A stretch of DNA of 64,000 nt from Prevotella sp. DNF00663 (GTDB lineage Bacteria; Bacteroidota; Bacteroidia; Bacteroidales; Bacteroidaceae). The notes under the pieces were generated by a model. It worked only from the letters and a program-made list of their open reading frames with translations. It was not told where the DNA came from and did no database searches. The DNA is taken from the NCBI RefSeq assembly GCF_001553265.1, contig NZ_KQ960663.1:49376-113375 (forward strand), written 5' to 3'. Below, one piece after another: positions 1-7,854 of this stretch. The translations under genes were made by a program, and so were the position numbers. Position 1 is the stretch's first letter; each line of letters opens with the position of its first letter.

Positions 1-399
1 CATTTCCCTTGAAAGTTCCACAATCCGGCGGCTCAGTTTCACGAGTTCGACGGTGTGTTGCTCTAATTTGTAGAGCAACGCCATCGCCTTTTTCTCTGAA
101 AAATGCAGCCTCAGTTCCTTCACGACTTGGTTGTAATTCGTACCCACGGCACGGAATTGTGCATGAAAATCCGACAGTTTGGTGTAATAGTCCACCAACG
201 TCTTGTCCACCTTCAGCACCTTGAACGGTTGCCCGAAGAAGTGCGCTTTGAGGAAAACAGACCGTGCATAGACACCCGATTTTCCGAACATGGCGAGGAA
301 ACGGTTGTGTTCCTCCTCGTTGAAACGGACGGTGTACCGGTACACCGCCGGATCAAGTTTGGGATTTCTCCCTGATTTGCTTTTCCTTTTCTCTTTCAT
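1..399 (-). CDS. mobA: MobA-like mobilization protein, partial (3' end outside window)
   Basis: 133 codons are visible with no stop, so the gene runs off the left edge. It starts at the ATG complementary to 397-399. The N-terminus is strongly basic (KEKRKSKSGR), followed by a ribbon-helix-helix-like stretch (YRYTVRFNEEEHNRFLAMF), as in the small DNA-binding partners of relaxases in Bacteroides ICEs. Such proteins bind oriT and recruit the MobB relaxase, whose gene would be expected next on the same strand beyond the window. The gene is divergent from the tra operon across a hairpin-rich spacer. Its leader carries the motif CTAAATCCAAAGTAA also seen before traI and traN. The family call rests on similarity from memory and on context. 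Confidence 0.75.
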   Translation of the reverse strand, partial: MKEKRKSKSGRNPKLDPAVYRYTVRFNEEEHNRFLAMFGKSGVYARSVFLKAHFFGQPFKVLKVDKTLVDYYTKLSDFHAQFRAVGTNYNQVVKELRLHFSEKKAMALLYKLEQHTVELVKLSRRIVELSREM

Positions 400-1108
400 A
401 TTACTTTGGATTTAGCGGATTGACGGCATAAGCCGCCGCTTCGGATTACAGCACCGCAGTTCTGAAAGGCTTCCCGACTTCGGAGGGAAAGCCCGCCCCC
501 TGCAAGGGCAAGTGCTTTTCGTGGCTGCTCAAAATATTTTGAGCGGCTGAAAAGACATCTTGCTATGTTCAGGTGAACATAAAAATCCGTCAGGGGACGG
601 ATTGGGAAAATACCTTTCAGGACTCCGGGCCGCGCGTCATCGGCGAACCCTGCTGTCCGGGTGCAAAGTTACGCCCTTAAAGCGGTATCGGACAGATGCT
701 TGACCCGGTCAATGACTGCCAACCGGCGCAACGTGCCGCCACTTGCCGGAGAAGTGATACAGGTTCCAAAATATACTTGTTTATTTGCAGCATGATTCAA
801 GAAACGAACGATTTGAAGATATGATAAACGGAACATTCAAATACCCGGAAATCCGCTTCTTCGGATACTTGCCGAAACGGATACCCGAACCGTCGGAAAC
901 CCGGTTCTCCGACAATTCGGTGACGTATGGATTCAATGACTTCATGACGCAATGTCGTCAATCACCATTTGTCCGACGCACCGCTTCACCACAGAACCGG
1001 ATACGCGACGACCCGCCTGCGTGTGTAGTCACGGAAGCGGATGGTGCGACAGCCAAATCCGTATGGAAACAGAAAAACAAATCATCAACAATTAAAATAA
1101 ATGGAACT
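400..1108. other. Divergent mobA/traA spacer with inverted repeats; candidate oriT and promoter region
   Basis: About 700 bases without a convincing gene. Visible structures are an 18-base perfect palindrome GCTCAAAATATTTTGAGC at 527-544, the inverted repeat ATGTTCA/TGAACAT at 565-580, and an 8-base stem AATCCGTC/GACGGATT at 584-603. An imperfect CCGGAA/TTCGG-rich stretch follows at 845-925. Origins of transfer of this element class lie next to mobA, so this is where oriT is expected. Reading frame 785-1108 is open in phase with traA but looks non-coding. The nick site cannot be assigned by eye. Confidence 0.5.
664..671 (-). promoter_or_regulatory. Candidate -7 box (TAACTTTG) for mobA
   Basis: The minus strand reads TAACTTTG, a full match to the Bacteroidota primary sigma factor -7 consensus TAnnTTTG. 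It would give mobA a structured leader of roughly 260 bases containing the palindromes at 527-603. No clear -33 TTTG was identified. Confidence 0.4.
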
Positions 1109-1870
1109 ATGAGTAAGGAAATCTTCGTTGCATTCGCAACACAGAAAGGTGGCATCGGCAAATCCACTGTCACGGCACTTGCCGCCAGCTACCTGCACAA
1201 CGTGAAAGGCTACAATGTCGCCGTCGTGGACTGCGACGACCCGCAGCACAGCATCCACGGGCTGCGCGAACACGAAATGGGGCTTATCGACAGCAGCACC
1301 TACTTCAAGGCTCTCGCTTGCGACCATTTCCGCCGGATCAAAAAGAACGCCTACACCATCGTCAAAAGCAATGCGGTGAACGCCCTCGACGATGCCGAGA
1401 GGATGATTGCCACTGAGGACGTGAAACCCGACGTGGTGTTCTTCGACATGCCCGGCACACTCCGAAGCAACGGCGTGATAAAGACGCTCTCGCAGATGGA
1501 CTACATTTTCACTCCGCTGAGTGCCGACCGCTTTGTCGTGGAGAGTACCCTGAAATTCGTCACGATGTTCCGCGACAGGCTGATGACTACCGGACAGGCG
1601 AAAACAAAGGGGCTGCATCTGTTCTGGACGATGGTGGACGGCAGGGAGAGGAACGACTTGTACGGCATCTACGAGGAAGTGATAGCCGAAATGGGCTTTC
1701 CGGTACTTTCCACCCGCTTGCCCGACAGCAAGAAGTTCCGCCGTGACCTTTCGGAAGAGCGCAAGAGCGTTTTCCGCTCCACCATCTTCCCGATGGACAC
1801 GGCACTGCTGAAAGGGAGTGGCATCCGGGAGTTTTCCGAAGAGATAAGCGACATCATCAGACCGCAGTGA
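1109..1870 (+). CDS. traA: TraA, ParA-family ATPase of the conjugative element
   Basis: 254 residues. The deviant Walker A motif KGGIGKST lies at residues 13-20, a Walker A' region (VVDCDDP) follows, and the Walker B strand VVFFDMPGT comes later, all typical of ParA/MinD-like P-loop ATPases. The open frame extends back to 785, but ATG 1109 is preferred because the Walker A motif then sits at the usual distance from the N-terminus and the upstream part has no family character. It is the first gene of the CTnDOT-type transfer operon. Its role in transfer is not well defined; partitioning or coupling to the mating apparatus is inferred from the family. The next gene overlaps or abuts its stop codon. 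Confidence 0.88.
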   Translation: MSKEIFVAFATQKGGIGKSTVTALAASYLHNVKGYNVAVVDCDDPQHSIHGLREHEMGLIDSSTYFKALACDHFRRIKKNAYTIVKSNAVNALDDAERMIATEDVKPDVVFFDMPGTLRSNGVIKTLSQMDYIFTPLSADRFVVESTLKFVTMFRDRLMTTGQAKTKGLHLFWTMVDGRERNDLYGIYEEVIAEMGFPVLSTRLPDSKKFRRDLSEERKSVFRSTIFPMDTALLKGSGIREFSEEISDIIRPQ

Positions 1871-1872
1871 GC

Positions 1873-2313
1873 ATGGGCAGCAGGAAAGTGAACACGGAAG
1901 GCATCGACGAGGAACTGCTGTTAGCCTCCATCGGGCGGCGCACACAGGACGGGACACTGCGCCCCGCACAGGAAGTACCCGCAGCTGCACCGACCGAAGA
2001 GGACACCGCCGCACCGGAACCATCTCCTGTGCAACCCGTAACACGGGAAAAAGCGCAGAGGGAAAGTGGACGCCGGAAAAGGCAGGACGAGGACTACAAC
2101 GAGCTATTCCTGCGCCGCAACGAGATAAAGACCCGCCAATGTGTCTATATCAGCCGTGACGTCCACGGCAAGATCCTCAGAATCGTGAACGACATCGCCG
2201 GAGGGGAAATCTCAGTAGGCGGATATGTGGATACCGTGCTGCGCCAGCATCTGGAACAGCACAAGGAGAGAATCAACGAACTGTACAAGAAACAACGTGA
2301 AGATCTGATTTGA
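1873..2313 (+). CDS. traB: TraB-like DUF3408 protein
   Basis: 146 residues from ATG 1873. A GTG at 1867 overlapping the traA stop (GTGA) is an equally possible start and would add two residues. The N-terminal half is rich in Pro, Ala and Glu and probably disordered. The C-terminal half (from about residue 75, KRQDEDYNELFLRR) is the conserved DUF3408 region, ending in a predicted helix-rich DNA-binding-like part. The family accompanies traA in CTnDOT-type elements. A DNA-binding or accessory transfer role is inference. Confidence 0.78.
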   Translation: MGSRKVNTEGIDEELLLASIGRRTQDGTLRPAQEVPAAAPTEEDTAAPEPSPVQPVTREKAQRESGRRKRQDEDYNELFLRRNEIKTRQCVYISRDVHGKILRIVNDIAGGEISVGGYVDTVLRQHLEQHKERINELYKKQREDLI

Positions 2314-2315
2314 AA

Positions 2316-2669
2316 ATGGAAAAAGAAATGACACCGAATGAAAAAAGACCACAGCAAGACTGCGGAGGTATGTTTACCCAAGTGCAGGCGAGTGTGGAAA
2401 TACTGTCGCCTGTCCCGGTAAGCGGCAAATGCAGTGAGAAGGACTATGAACGCCTGTTCATCCGCGACCCGGAAGTAAAGGCACGTGAGGGGAAGATGGC
2501 GTATGTGCGCCCGGAGTACCACGAGCGTATCATGCGTATCACCCGTGTAATCGGGCATGACCGGCTTACGCTGTCCGCTTACATCGACCATGTGCTGACG
2601 CACCACTTCAACCAGTGCGAAGATGCGATAAAGAGCCTTTATGCCCGAAATTACAATTCAGTATTCTAA
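2316..2669 (+). CDS. traC: Second DUF3408 protein (TraC position)
   Basis: 117 residues from ATG 2316; a TTG at 2310 overlapping the upstream stop is the alternative. It shares the DUF3408 core with its upstream neighbour: compare CSEKDYERLFIRDPEVKAR with DEDYNELFLRRNEIKTR, and the later YIDHVLTHHF with YVDTVLRQHL. The two are therefore paralogues in tandem that probably work together. The gene lies 16 bases before traD in the same operon. Function is unknown beyond association with conjugation. Confidence 0.75.
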   Translation: MEKEMTPNEKRPQQDCGGMFTQVQASVEILSPVPVSGKCSEKDYERLFIRDPEVKAREGKMAYVRPEYHERIMRITRVIGHDRLTLSAYIDHVLTHHFNQCEDAIKSLYARNYNSVF

Positions 2670-2685
2670 CCAAAAACGGAAGGAT

Positions 2686-3414
2686 ATGAATTACACAATC
2701 AGCATGACAGACATTCTGCTGGCGGTATCGGTCGGCTGCAACCTCTGGTTCCTGTTCCTGCTCCTTTACGAGCGCATCATGGACACGCGGATTGTCCGCT
2801 TCTTCAAGGGCATTGTCGGATTATGGCGGTCACTGGACGGGAATGAGGCTAAACGCATAGCGGCACACGAGGAAGTCCCTGCGGAAAAGGCGGACATCAT
2901 CGGCAAGAGCCGTTTCAGGATGGCATCCACCCGGACAACCGCTGCCATACCGACGCAAGAAGCCGCCACTATTGAAAAAGGCATTGAGCTGTCGGAGGAA
3001 GAGGCTACTTTTGACGACGGAAAAACGGGAAACGCATCCCGCCCGGCACAAGTCCCGGAGGAAAAACTCGATGAGACCTTCACGAGCATACCGCCGGAGG
3101 AACTGGGATACGGGGACGACGAACCGGAAGAGGACGCCTCGGACACGCCACGGGCTTCGGGCAGCAGCTTTGACGAGATTGACGACGCCTGCAAGACCGC
3201 CAAAAACCCGGACGCGACACAGGCGGAACGTGAAAAGGCGGCTAAGGTGTTCACCGACATGGAGGGCACGGAGTTGTACGAGAAAATGATGGAAGGCTCT
3301 TCGGAGATAGGCATCCGCATCAAGGGGCTTATCGAGATTCGGCTGAAGAAATCTGAAAAGGAGTTCGTCGTGCCGGACAACATCGAGGAGTTCGACATTC
3401 GCAACTATGTATGA
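2686..3414 (+). CDS. traD: TraD-like membrane-anchored conjugation protein
   Basis: 242 residues. One hydrophobic segment at about residues 6-27 (ILLAVSVGCNLWFLFLLLYE) anchors the protein. A long acidic, low-complexity middle (about 90-170) and a helical C-terminus follow. ATG 2686 is chosen over 2641 because the earlier start overlaps traC and adds residues without a signal. The position between the DUF3408 pair and traE matches traD of CTnDOT-type operons. No enzymatic motif is visible, so the biochemical role is unknown. Confidence 0.7.
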   Translation: MNYTISMTDILLAVSVGCNLWFLFLLLYERIMDTRIVRFFKGIVGLWRSLDGNEAKRIAAHEEVPAEKADIIGKSRFRMASTRTTAAIPTQEAATIEKGIELSEEEATFDDGKTGNASRPAQVPEEKLDETFTSIPPEELGYGDDEPEEDASDTPRASGSSFDEIDDACKTAKNPDATQAEREKAAKVFTDMEGTELYEKMMEGSSEIGIRIKGLIEIRLKKSEKEFVVPDNIEEFDIRNYV

Positions 3415-3442
3415 CAACAATAAAAGAAATGAACATGAAAGA

Positions 3443-3535
3443 ATGACATCAACCCACGCGGCGAGGAAACGCAAGGCGCATCCCCATCCGCAACGGACAC
3501 GCCCACGTCCGTGGAAACAAACGGGCATCCACTAA
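3443..3535 (+). CDS. Possible 30-residue basic peptide
   Basis: A short frame encodes a very basic, His/Pro/Arg-rich peptide beginning MTSTHAARKRKAHPHP. It fills part of the 200-base gap between traD and traE. Its stop overlaps a copy of the CACTAAAACCAAAGTAA leader motif. There is no similarity to a known family and no strong ribosome site, so it may be chance. Confidence 0.2.
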   Translation: MTSTHAARKRKAHPHPQRTRPRPWKQTGIH

Positions 3536-3615
3536 AACCAAAGTAAAGAAACAAAGTATCAACCGCCCGACAAAGGACCATCCACCCTTTTGACGGCAAA
3601 AAACAAGAACAGTTT

Positions 3616-3933
3616 ATGAACAAGAACATCTTGAAAAACAGAAAAGCAATCCTCTCCGCGGCACTTGTCATCGCCGCAACCGCCTCCGCTTTCGCGCAGG
3701 GAAACGGCATCGCGGGCATCAACGAAGCCACCTCTATGGTGAGTTCTTATTTCGACCCCGGAACTAAACTGATATACGCCATCGGTGCAGTCGTCGGGCT
3801 TATCGGGGGCGTAAAAGTGTACGGCAAGTTTTCATCGGGCGACCCCGACACCAGCAAGACAGCCGCCTCGTGGTTCGGCGCGTGCATCTTCCTGATTGTT
3901 GCCGCCACCATCCTGCGCTCATTCTTCCTTTAA
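3616..3933 (+). CDS. traE: TraE, DUF4134 small membrane protein (VirB2-like)
   Basis: 105 residues. A signal peptide (NRKAILSAALVIAATASAFAQ) is followed by two hydrophobic segments (about 50-70 and 82-103). The size and layout match the DUF4134 family and resemble VirB2/TrbC pilin subunits of type IV secretion systems, so it is probably the pilus or channel subunit; this is inference from topology. It is followed after 10 bases by traF (VirB3-like), the order found in type IV systems. Confidence 0.82.
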   Translation: MNKNILKNRKAILSAALVIAATASAFAQGNGIAGINEATSMVSSYFDPGTKLIYAIGAVVGLIGGVKVYGKFSSGDPDTSKTAASWFGACIFLIVAATILRSFFL

Positions 3934-3943
3934 TAAATAATGT

Positions 3944-4276
3944 ATGGCTGAATACCCAATCAACAAGGGTATCGGCCGTCCGGTAGAGTTCAAGGGCTTG
4001 AAGGCACAGTACCTCTTCATCTTCTGCGGAGGTCTGCTGGCTCTCTTCGTCCTGTTCGTCATCCTCTACATGGTCGGTATCGACCAGTGGATATGTATCG
4101 GCTTCGGCGCGGCATCGTCCTCCCTCCTTGTATGGCAGACCTTCGCGCTGAACGCCCGGTACGGTGAACACGGGCTGATGAAATTAGGAGCGGCACGGAG
4201 CCATCCCCGATACCTTATCAACCGGCGGCGGATAACCCGTCTGTTCAAACGACAACGAAAGGAAGAAAGACAATGA
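3944..4276 (+). CDS. traF: TraF, DUF4133 inner-membrane protein (VirB3-like)
   Basis: 110 residues with two adjacent hydrophobic segments at about 23-60 (YLFIFCGGLLALFVLFVILY, then IDQWICIGFGAASSSLLVW). The N-terminus has the family form INKGIGRPVEFKGLKAQYL. The C-terminus is very basic. VirB3-like proteins sit in the inner membrane and associate with the VirB4 ATPase, encoded here by the next gene. The stop overlaps the traG start by four bases (ATGA), implying translational coupling. Confidence 0.82.
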   Translation: MAEYPINKGIGRPVEFKGLKAQYLFIFCGGLLALFVLFVILYMVGIDQWICIGFGAASSSLLVWQTFALNARYGEHGLMKLGAARSHPRYLINRRRITRLFKRQRKEERQ

Positions 4277-6777
4277 GGAATACATCGAAAATGACAACAC
4301 TGGAAAACAGGTTCCCACTTTTAGCGGTGGAGCATGGCTGCATCATCTCAAAGGACGCCGACATCACGGTGGCTTTCGAGGTGGAACTACCGGAACTTTA
4401 CACCGTGACGGGTGCGGAGTACGAGGCGATACACAGTTGCTGGTGCAAGGCTATCAAGGTGCTGCCGGACTACTCCGTCGTCCACAAACAGGACTGGTTC
4501 ATCAAGGAACGCTACAAACCGGAGCTTCAGAAGGACGACATGAGCTTTTTAAGCCGCTCTTTCGAGCGTCACTTCAACGAGCGTCCGTACCTGAAACACA
4601 CCTGCTACCTCTACCTGACCAAGACAACAAAGGAGCGTAACCGGATGCAGAGCAATTTCAGCACGCTGTGCCGGGGACATATCATCCCGAAGGAGCTGGA
4701 CAGGGAAACCACGACCAAGTTCTTGGAAGCCTGCGAACAGTTCGAGCGCATCATGAACGACAGCGGGCTTGTCAGGCTGCGCCGCCTCTCCACCGATGAG
4801 ATTGTGGGTACTGAGGGAAAGACGGGACTTATTGAACGCTACTTCTCGCTCATGCCGGAAGGTGACACCACCTTGCAGGACATCGAGCTTTCGGCAAGGG
4901 AGATGCGCATCGGCGACAACCGCCTGTGTCTGCACACCCTCTCCGACGCGGAAGACCTGCCGGGCAAGGTGGCTACCGACACCCGTTACGAGAAGCTCTC
5001 CACCGACCGGAGTGACTGCCGACTGTCATTCGCCTCCCCGGTGGGGCTTCTGCTCTCCTGCAACCATATCTACAACCAGTATGTGCTGATAGACAACAGT
5101 GAGGAAACCTTGCAGAAGTTCGAGAAGTCCGCCCGTAACATGCAGTCGCTATCTCGCTATTCAAGGAGCAACAGCATCAACCGCGAGTGGATAGACCAAT
5201 ACCTGAACGAAGCCCATTCCTACGGACTGACCTCGGTACGGGCACACTTCAACGTCATGGCGTGGAGCGACGATGCGGAGGAACTGAAGCATATCAAGAA
5301 CGACGTGGGCAGCCAGTTGGCAAGCATGGAATGCGTGCCGCGCCACAACACCATCGACTGCCCGACACTCTACTGGGCGGCGATACCCGGCAATGCGGCG
5401 GACTTCCCGGCGGAAGAGAGTTTCCACACCTTCATCGAACAGGCGGTGTGCCTGTTCACAGAGGAAACCAACTACCGCAGCTCGCTCTCGCCCTTCGGCA
5501 TCAAGATGGTGGACAGGCTCACGGGAAAACCGCTGCACCTTGACATCTCCGACCTGCCCATGAAGCGAGGTATCACGACCAACCGCAACAAGTTCGTGCT
5601 GGGTCCTTCGGGCAGCGGCAAGTCTTTCTTCATGAACCACCTCGTGCGCCAATATTATGAGCAAGGCGCACATGTGGTATTGGTGGACACGGGAAACTCC
5701 TATCAGGGCTTGTGCGGCATGATCCGACGCAAGACAGGCGGAGCGGACGGTGTGTATTTCACCTACACGGAAGATAAGCCCATCAGCTTCAACCCGTTCT
5801 ACACCGACGATTACATCTTCGACGTGGAGAAGAAGGACAGCATCAAGACCCTGTTGCTGACGCTCTGGAAGTCGGAGGACGACAAGGTGACAAAGACGGA
5901 GAGCGGCGAGCTGGGCAGTGCCGTGAGTGCCTATATTGAGCGCATCCAATCCGACCGTAGCATCGTGCCGTCGTTCAACACCTTCTACGAGTATATGCGT
6001 GACGACTACCGCAAGGAACTGGCACAGCGTGACATCAAGGTGGAGAAGTCCGACTTCAACATCGACAACATGCTCACCACCATGCGGCAGTATTACCGGG
6101 GCGGGCGTTACGATTTCCTGCTCAACTCCACGGAGAACATCGACCTGCTCGGCAAGCGGTTCATCGTCTTCGAGATAGATTCGATTAAAGAAAACCGCGA
6201 ACTGTTCCCCGTCGTGACCATCATCATCATGGAAGCCTTCATCAACAAGATGCGGCGGCTGAAAGGCGTGCGGAAACAGCTTATCGTGGAAGAGGCTTGG
6301 AAGGCCCTCTCATCGGCGAACATGGCTGAATATCTGCGCTATATGTATAAGACGGTCAGAAAATATTACGGCGAGGCAATCGTGGTGACGCAGGAGGTGG
6401 ACGACATTATCAGTTCTCCGGTGGTCAAAGAGAGCATTATCAACAACTCGGATTGTAAAATCCTGCTTGACCAAAGGAAATATATGAACAAGTTCGACCA
6501 GATACAGGCGTTGCTCGGACTGACGGAAAAGGAGAAGTCGCAGATACTCTCCATCAACATGGCGAACAACCCTTCACGGCTCTACAAGGAGGTGTGGATA
6601 GGCTTGGGCGGCACGCAGTCGGCGGTCTATGCCACGGAGGTCAGCGCGGAAGAGTATCTGGCGTACACCACCGAGGAAACGGAAAAAGTGGAGGTTTACC
6701 GTCTGGCGGAGAAGCTGGGCGACGACATCGAAGCCGCCATCCGGCAGCTTGCCGAAAGGCGGAGAAACAAGGAATAA
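4273..6777 (+). CDS. traG: TraG-family conjugative transposon ATPase (VirB4-like)
   Basis: 834 residues, usual length for the family. The Walker A motif GPSGSGKS lies at about residues 443-450. A Walker B-like strand (KQLIVEEAW) lies near 670, followed by YKTVRKYYGEAIVVTQEVDD typical of VirB4/TraC ATPases. The N-terminal half matches the CagE/TrbE/VirB4 region. The protein would power assembly of the mating channel and substrate passage at the inner membrane. It starts inside the traF stop codon (ATGA). An alternative internal ATG (MTTLENRF) is six residues in. It is the most confidently recognised transfer protein here. Confidence 0.93.
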   Translation: MRNTSKMTTLENRFPLLAVEHGCIISKDADITVAFEVELPELYTVTGAEYEAIHSCWCKAIKVLPDYSVVHKQDWFIKERYKPELQKDDMSFLSRSFERHFNERPYLKHTCYLYLTKTTKERNRMQSNFSTLCRGHIIPKELDRETTTKFLEACEQFERIMNDSGLVRLRRLSTDEIVGTEGKTGLIERYFSLMPEGDTTLQDIELSAREMRIGDNRLCLHTLSDAEDLPGKVATDTRYEKLSTDRSDCRLSFASPVGLLLSCNHIYNQYVLIDNSEETLQKFEKSARNMQSLSRYSRSNSINREWIDQYLNEAHSYGLTSVRAHFNVMAWSDDAEELKHIKNDVGSQLASMECVPRHNTIDCPTLYWAAIPGNAADFPAEESFHTFIEQAVCLFTEETNYRSSLSPFGIKMVDRLTGKPLHLDISDLPMKRGITTNRNKFVLGPSGSGKSFFMNHLVRQYYEQGAHVVLVDTGNSYQGLCGMIRRKTGGADGVYFTYTEDKPISFNPFYTDDYIFDVEKKDSIKTLLLTLWKSEDDKVTKTESGELGSAVSAYIERIQSDRSIVPSFNTFYEYMRDDYRKELAQRDIKVEKSDFNIDNMLTTMRQYYRGGRYDFLLNSTENIDLLGKRFIVFEIDSIKENRELFPVVTIIIMEAFINKMRRLKGVRKQLIVEEAWKALSSANMAEYLRYMYKTVRKYYGEAIVVTQEVDDIISSPVVKESIINNSDCKILLDQRKYMNKFDQIQALLGLTEKEKSQILSINMANNPSRLYKEVWIGLGGTQSAVYATEVSAEEYLAYTTEETEKVEVYRLAEKLGDDIEAAIRQLAERRRNKE

Positions 6778-6817
6778 CTAAAAAACAGAATGTATCAACC
6801 AAAAAAGAAAAACGCGT

Positions 6818-7198
6818 ATGAATTTACCAAAAGTGAAAATGCTGCAAGTCAGCAAGTGCCTTATCGGATTGGCGGTCATGATGCTGCAATCCTGCGACGT
6901 GGCCGACAACCGCCGCGACATGCTGTGCGGGAACTGGGAGAGCGTGGAGGGAAAACCTGACGTGCTTATCTACAAGGAGGGCGAAGCCTACAAAGTGACG
7001 GTGTTCCGTCGTAGCGGTCTGCGCCGCAAGCTCAAGCCGGAAACCTATCTCTTGCAGGAGGAGAACGGCAACCTGTTCATGAACACCGGCTTCCGCATCG
7101 ACGTGTCCTACAACGAGGCCACGGATGTGCTGACTTTCTCGCCAAACGGGGACTATGTGCGGGTGAAGCCGCAGCCGGGACATCCGACCGAAGAATAA
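6818..7198 (+). CDS. DUF3876 lipoprotein of the tra operon
   Basis: 126 residues with a lipoprotein signal ending in LQSC (Cys at about 26). The remaining domain is small and probably beta-rich, with a conserved start MLCGNWESVEG resembling lipocalin-like folds. It sits between traG and traI, where CTnDOT-type elements carry a DUF3876 gene. A role in the outer part of the mating channel or in surface exclusion is possible but unproven. The gene begins 40 bases after traG. Confidence 0.72.
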   Translation: MNLPKVKMLQVSKCLIGLAVMMLQSCDVADNRRDMLCGNWESVEGKPDVLIYKEGEAYKVTVFRRSGLRRKLKPETYLLQEENGNLFMNTGFRIDVSYNEATDVLTFSPNGDYVRVKPQPGHPTEE

Positions 7199-7202
7199 CA
7201 AC

Positions 7203-7220
7203 CACTAAAATCCAAAGTAA
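7203..7220 (+). promoter_or_regulatory. Repeated leader motif before traI
   Basis: CACTAAAATCCAAAGTAA ends just before the traI ATG at 7222. A near-identical motif precedes traN (11179-11196), mobA (400-416, minus strand) and lies in the traE leader (3530-3547). It may be an A-rich initiation enhancer or a shared target for post-transcriptional control. Confidence 0.4.
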
Positions 7221-7221
7221 C

Positions 7222-7851
7222 ATGAGAACAAGAATAACAATGATTATCTGCCTGTGCCTGCTTTTCGCGGGCAGGGCAAGCGCACAGTGGGTCGTAAGCG
7301 ATCCGGGCAATCTAGCGCAGGGCATCATCAATGCCTCCAAAAACATCATCCATACCTCCAAGACCGCCACGAACATGGTGAGCAACTTTCAGGAGACGGT
7401 GAAAATCTATCAGCAGGGCAAGAAGTATTACGATGCCCTCAAATCGGTGAACAATCTGGTCAAGGACGCCCGCAAGGTGCAGCAGACCATCCTGATGGTG
7501 GGCGACATCACAGACATCTATGTGAACAGTTTCCAACGGATGCTCCGTGACGGGAATTTCAGACCCGAAGAGCTTTCCGCAATCGCTTTCGGCTACACGA
7601 AACTGCTGGAGGAAAGCAACGAAGTGTTGACGGAACTCAGGAACGTGGTGAACATCACCACGCTCTCCATGACCGACAAGGAGCGCATGGACGTGGTGGA
7701 ACGCTGCCACTCGAAGATGAAGCGTTACCGCAACCTCGTGAGCTACTACACGAACAAGAACATCTCCGTGAGTTACCTGCGTGCGAAAAAGAAGAACGAC
7801 CTCGACCGCATCATGGGGCTGTACGGGAACATGAACGAAAGATACTGGTAG
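7222..7851 (+). CDS. traI: TraI, DUF4141 secreted conjugation protein
   Basis: 209 residues. A cleavable signal peptide (MIICLCLLFAGRASAQW) is followed by a mostly helical mature protein with the conserved start VSDPGNLAQGIINASKNI. In layout it resembles VirB5/TrbJ-type periplasmic proteins of type IV secretion systems, which is inference. It is followed after 3 bases by traJ. Confidence 0.82.
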   Translation: MRTRITMIICLCLLFAGRASAQWVVSDPGNLAQGIINASKNIIHTSKTATNMVSNFQETVKIYQQGKKYYDALKSVNNLVKDARKVQQTILMVGDITDIYVNSFQRMLRDGNFRPEELSAIAFGYTKLLEESNEVLTELRNVVNITTLSMTDKERMDVVERCHSKMKRYRNLVSYYTNKNISVSYLRAKKKNDLDRIMGLYGNMNERYW

Positions 7852-7854
7852 CCT

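Noticed and set aside
785..1108. In-frame N-terminal extension of traA
   Set aside because: The extension has no family character and would displace the Walker A motif from its normal place; the stretch looks like non-coding repeats of the mob/tra spacer.
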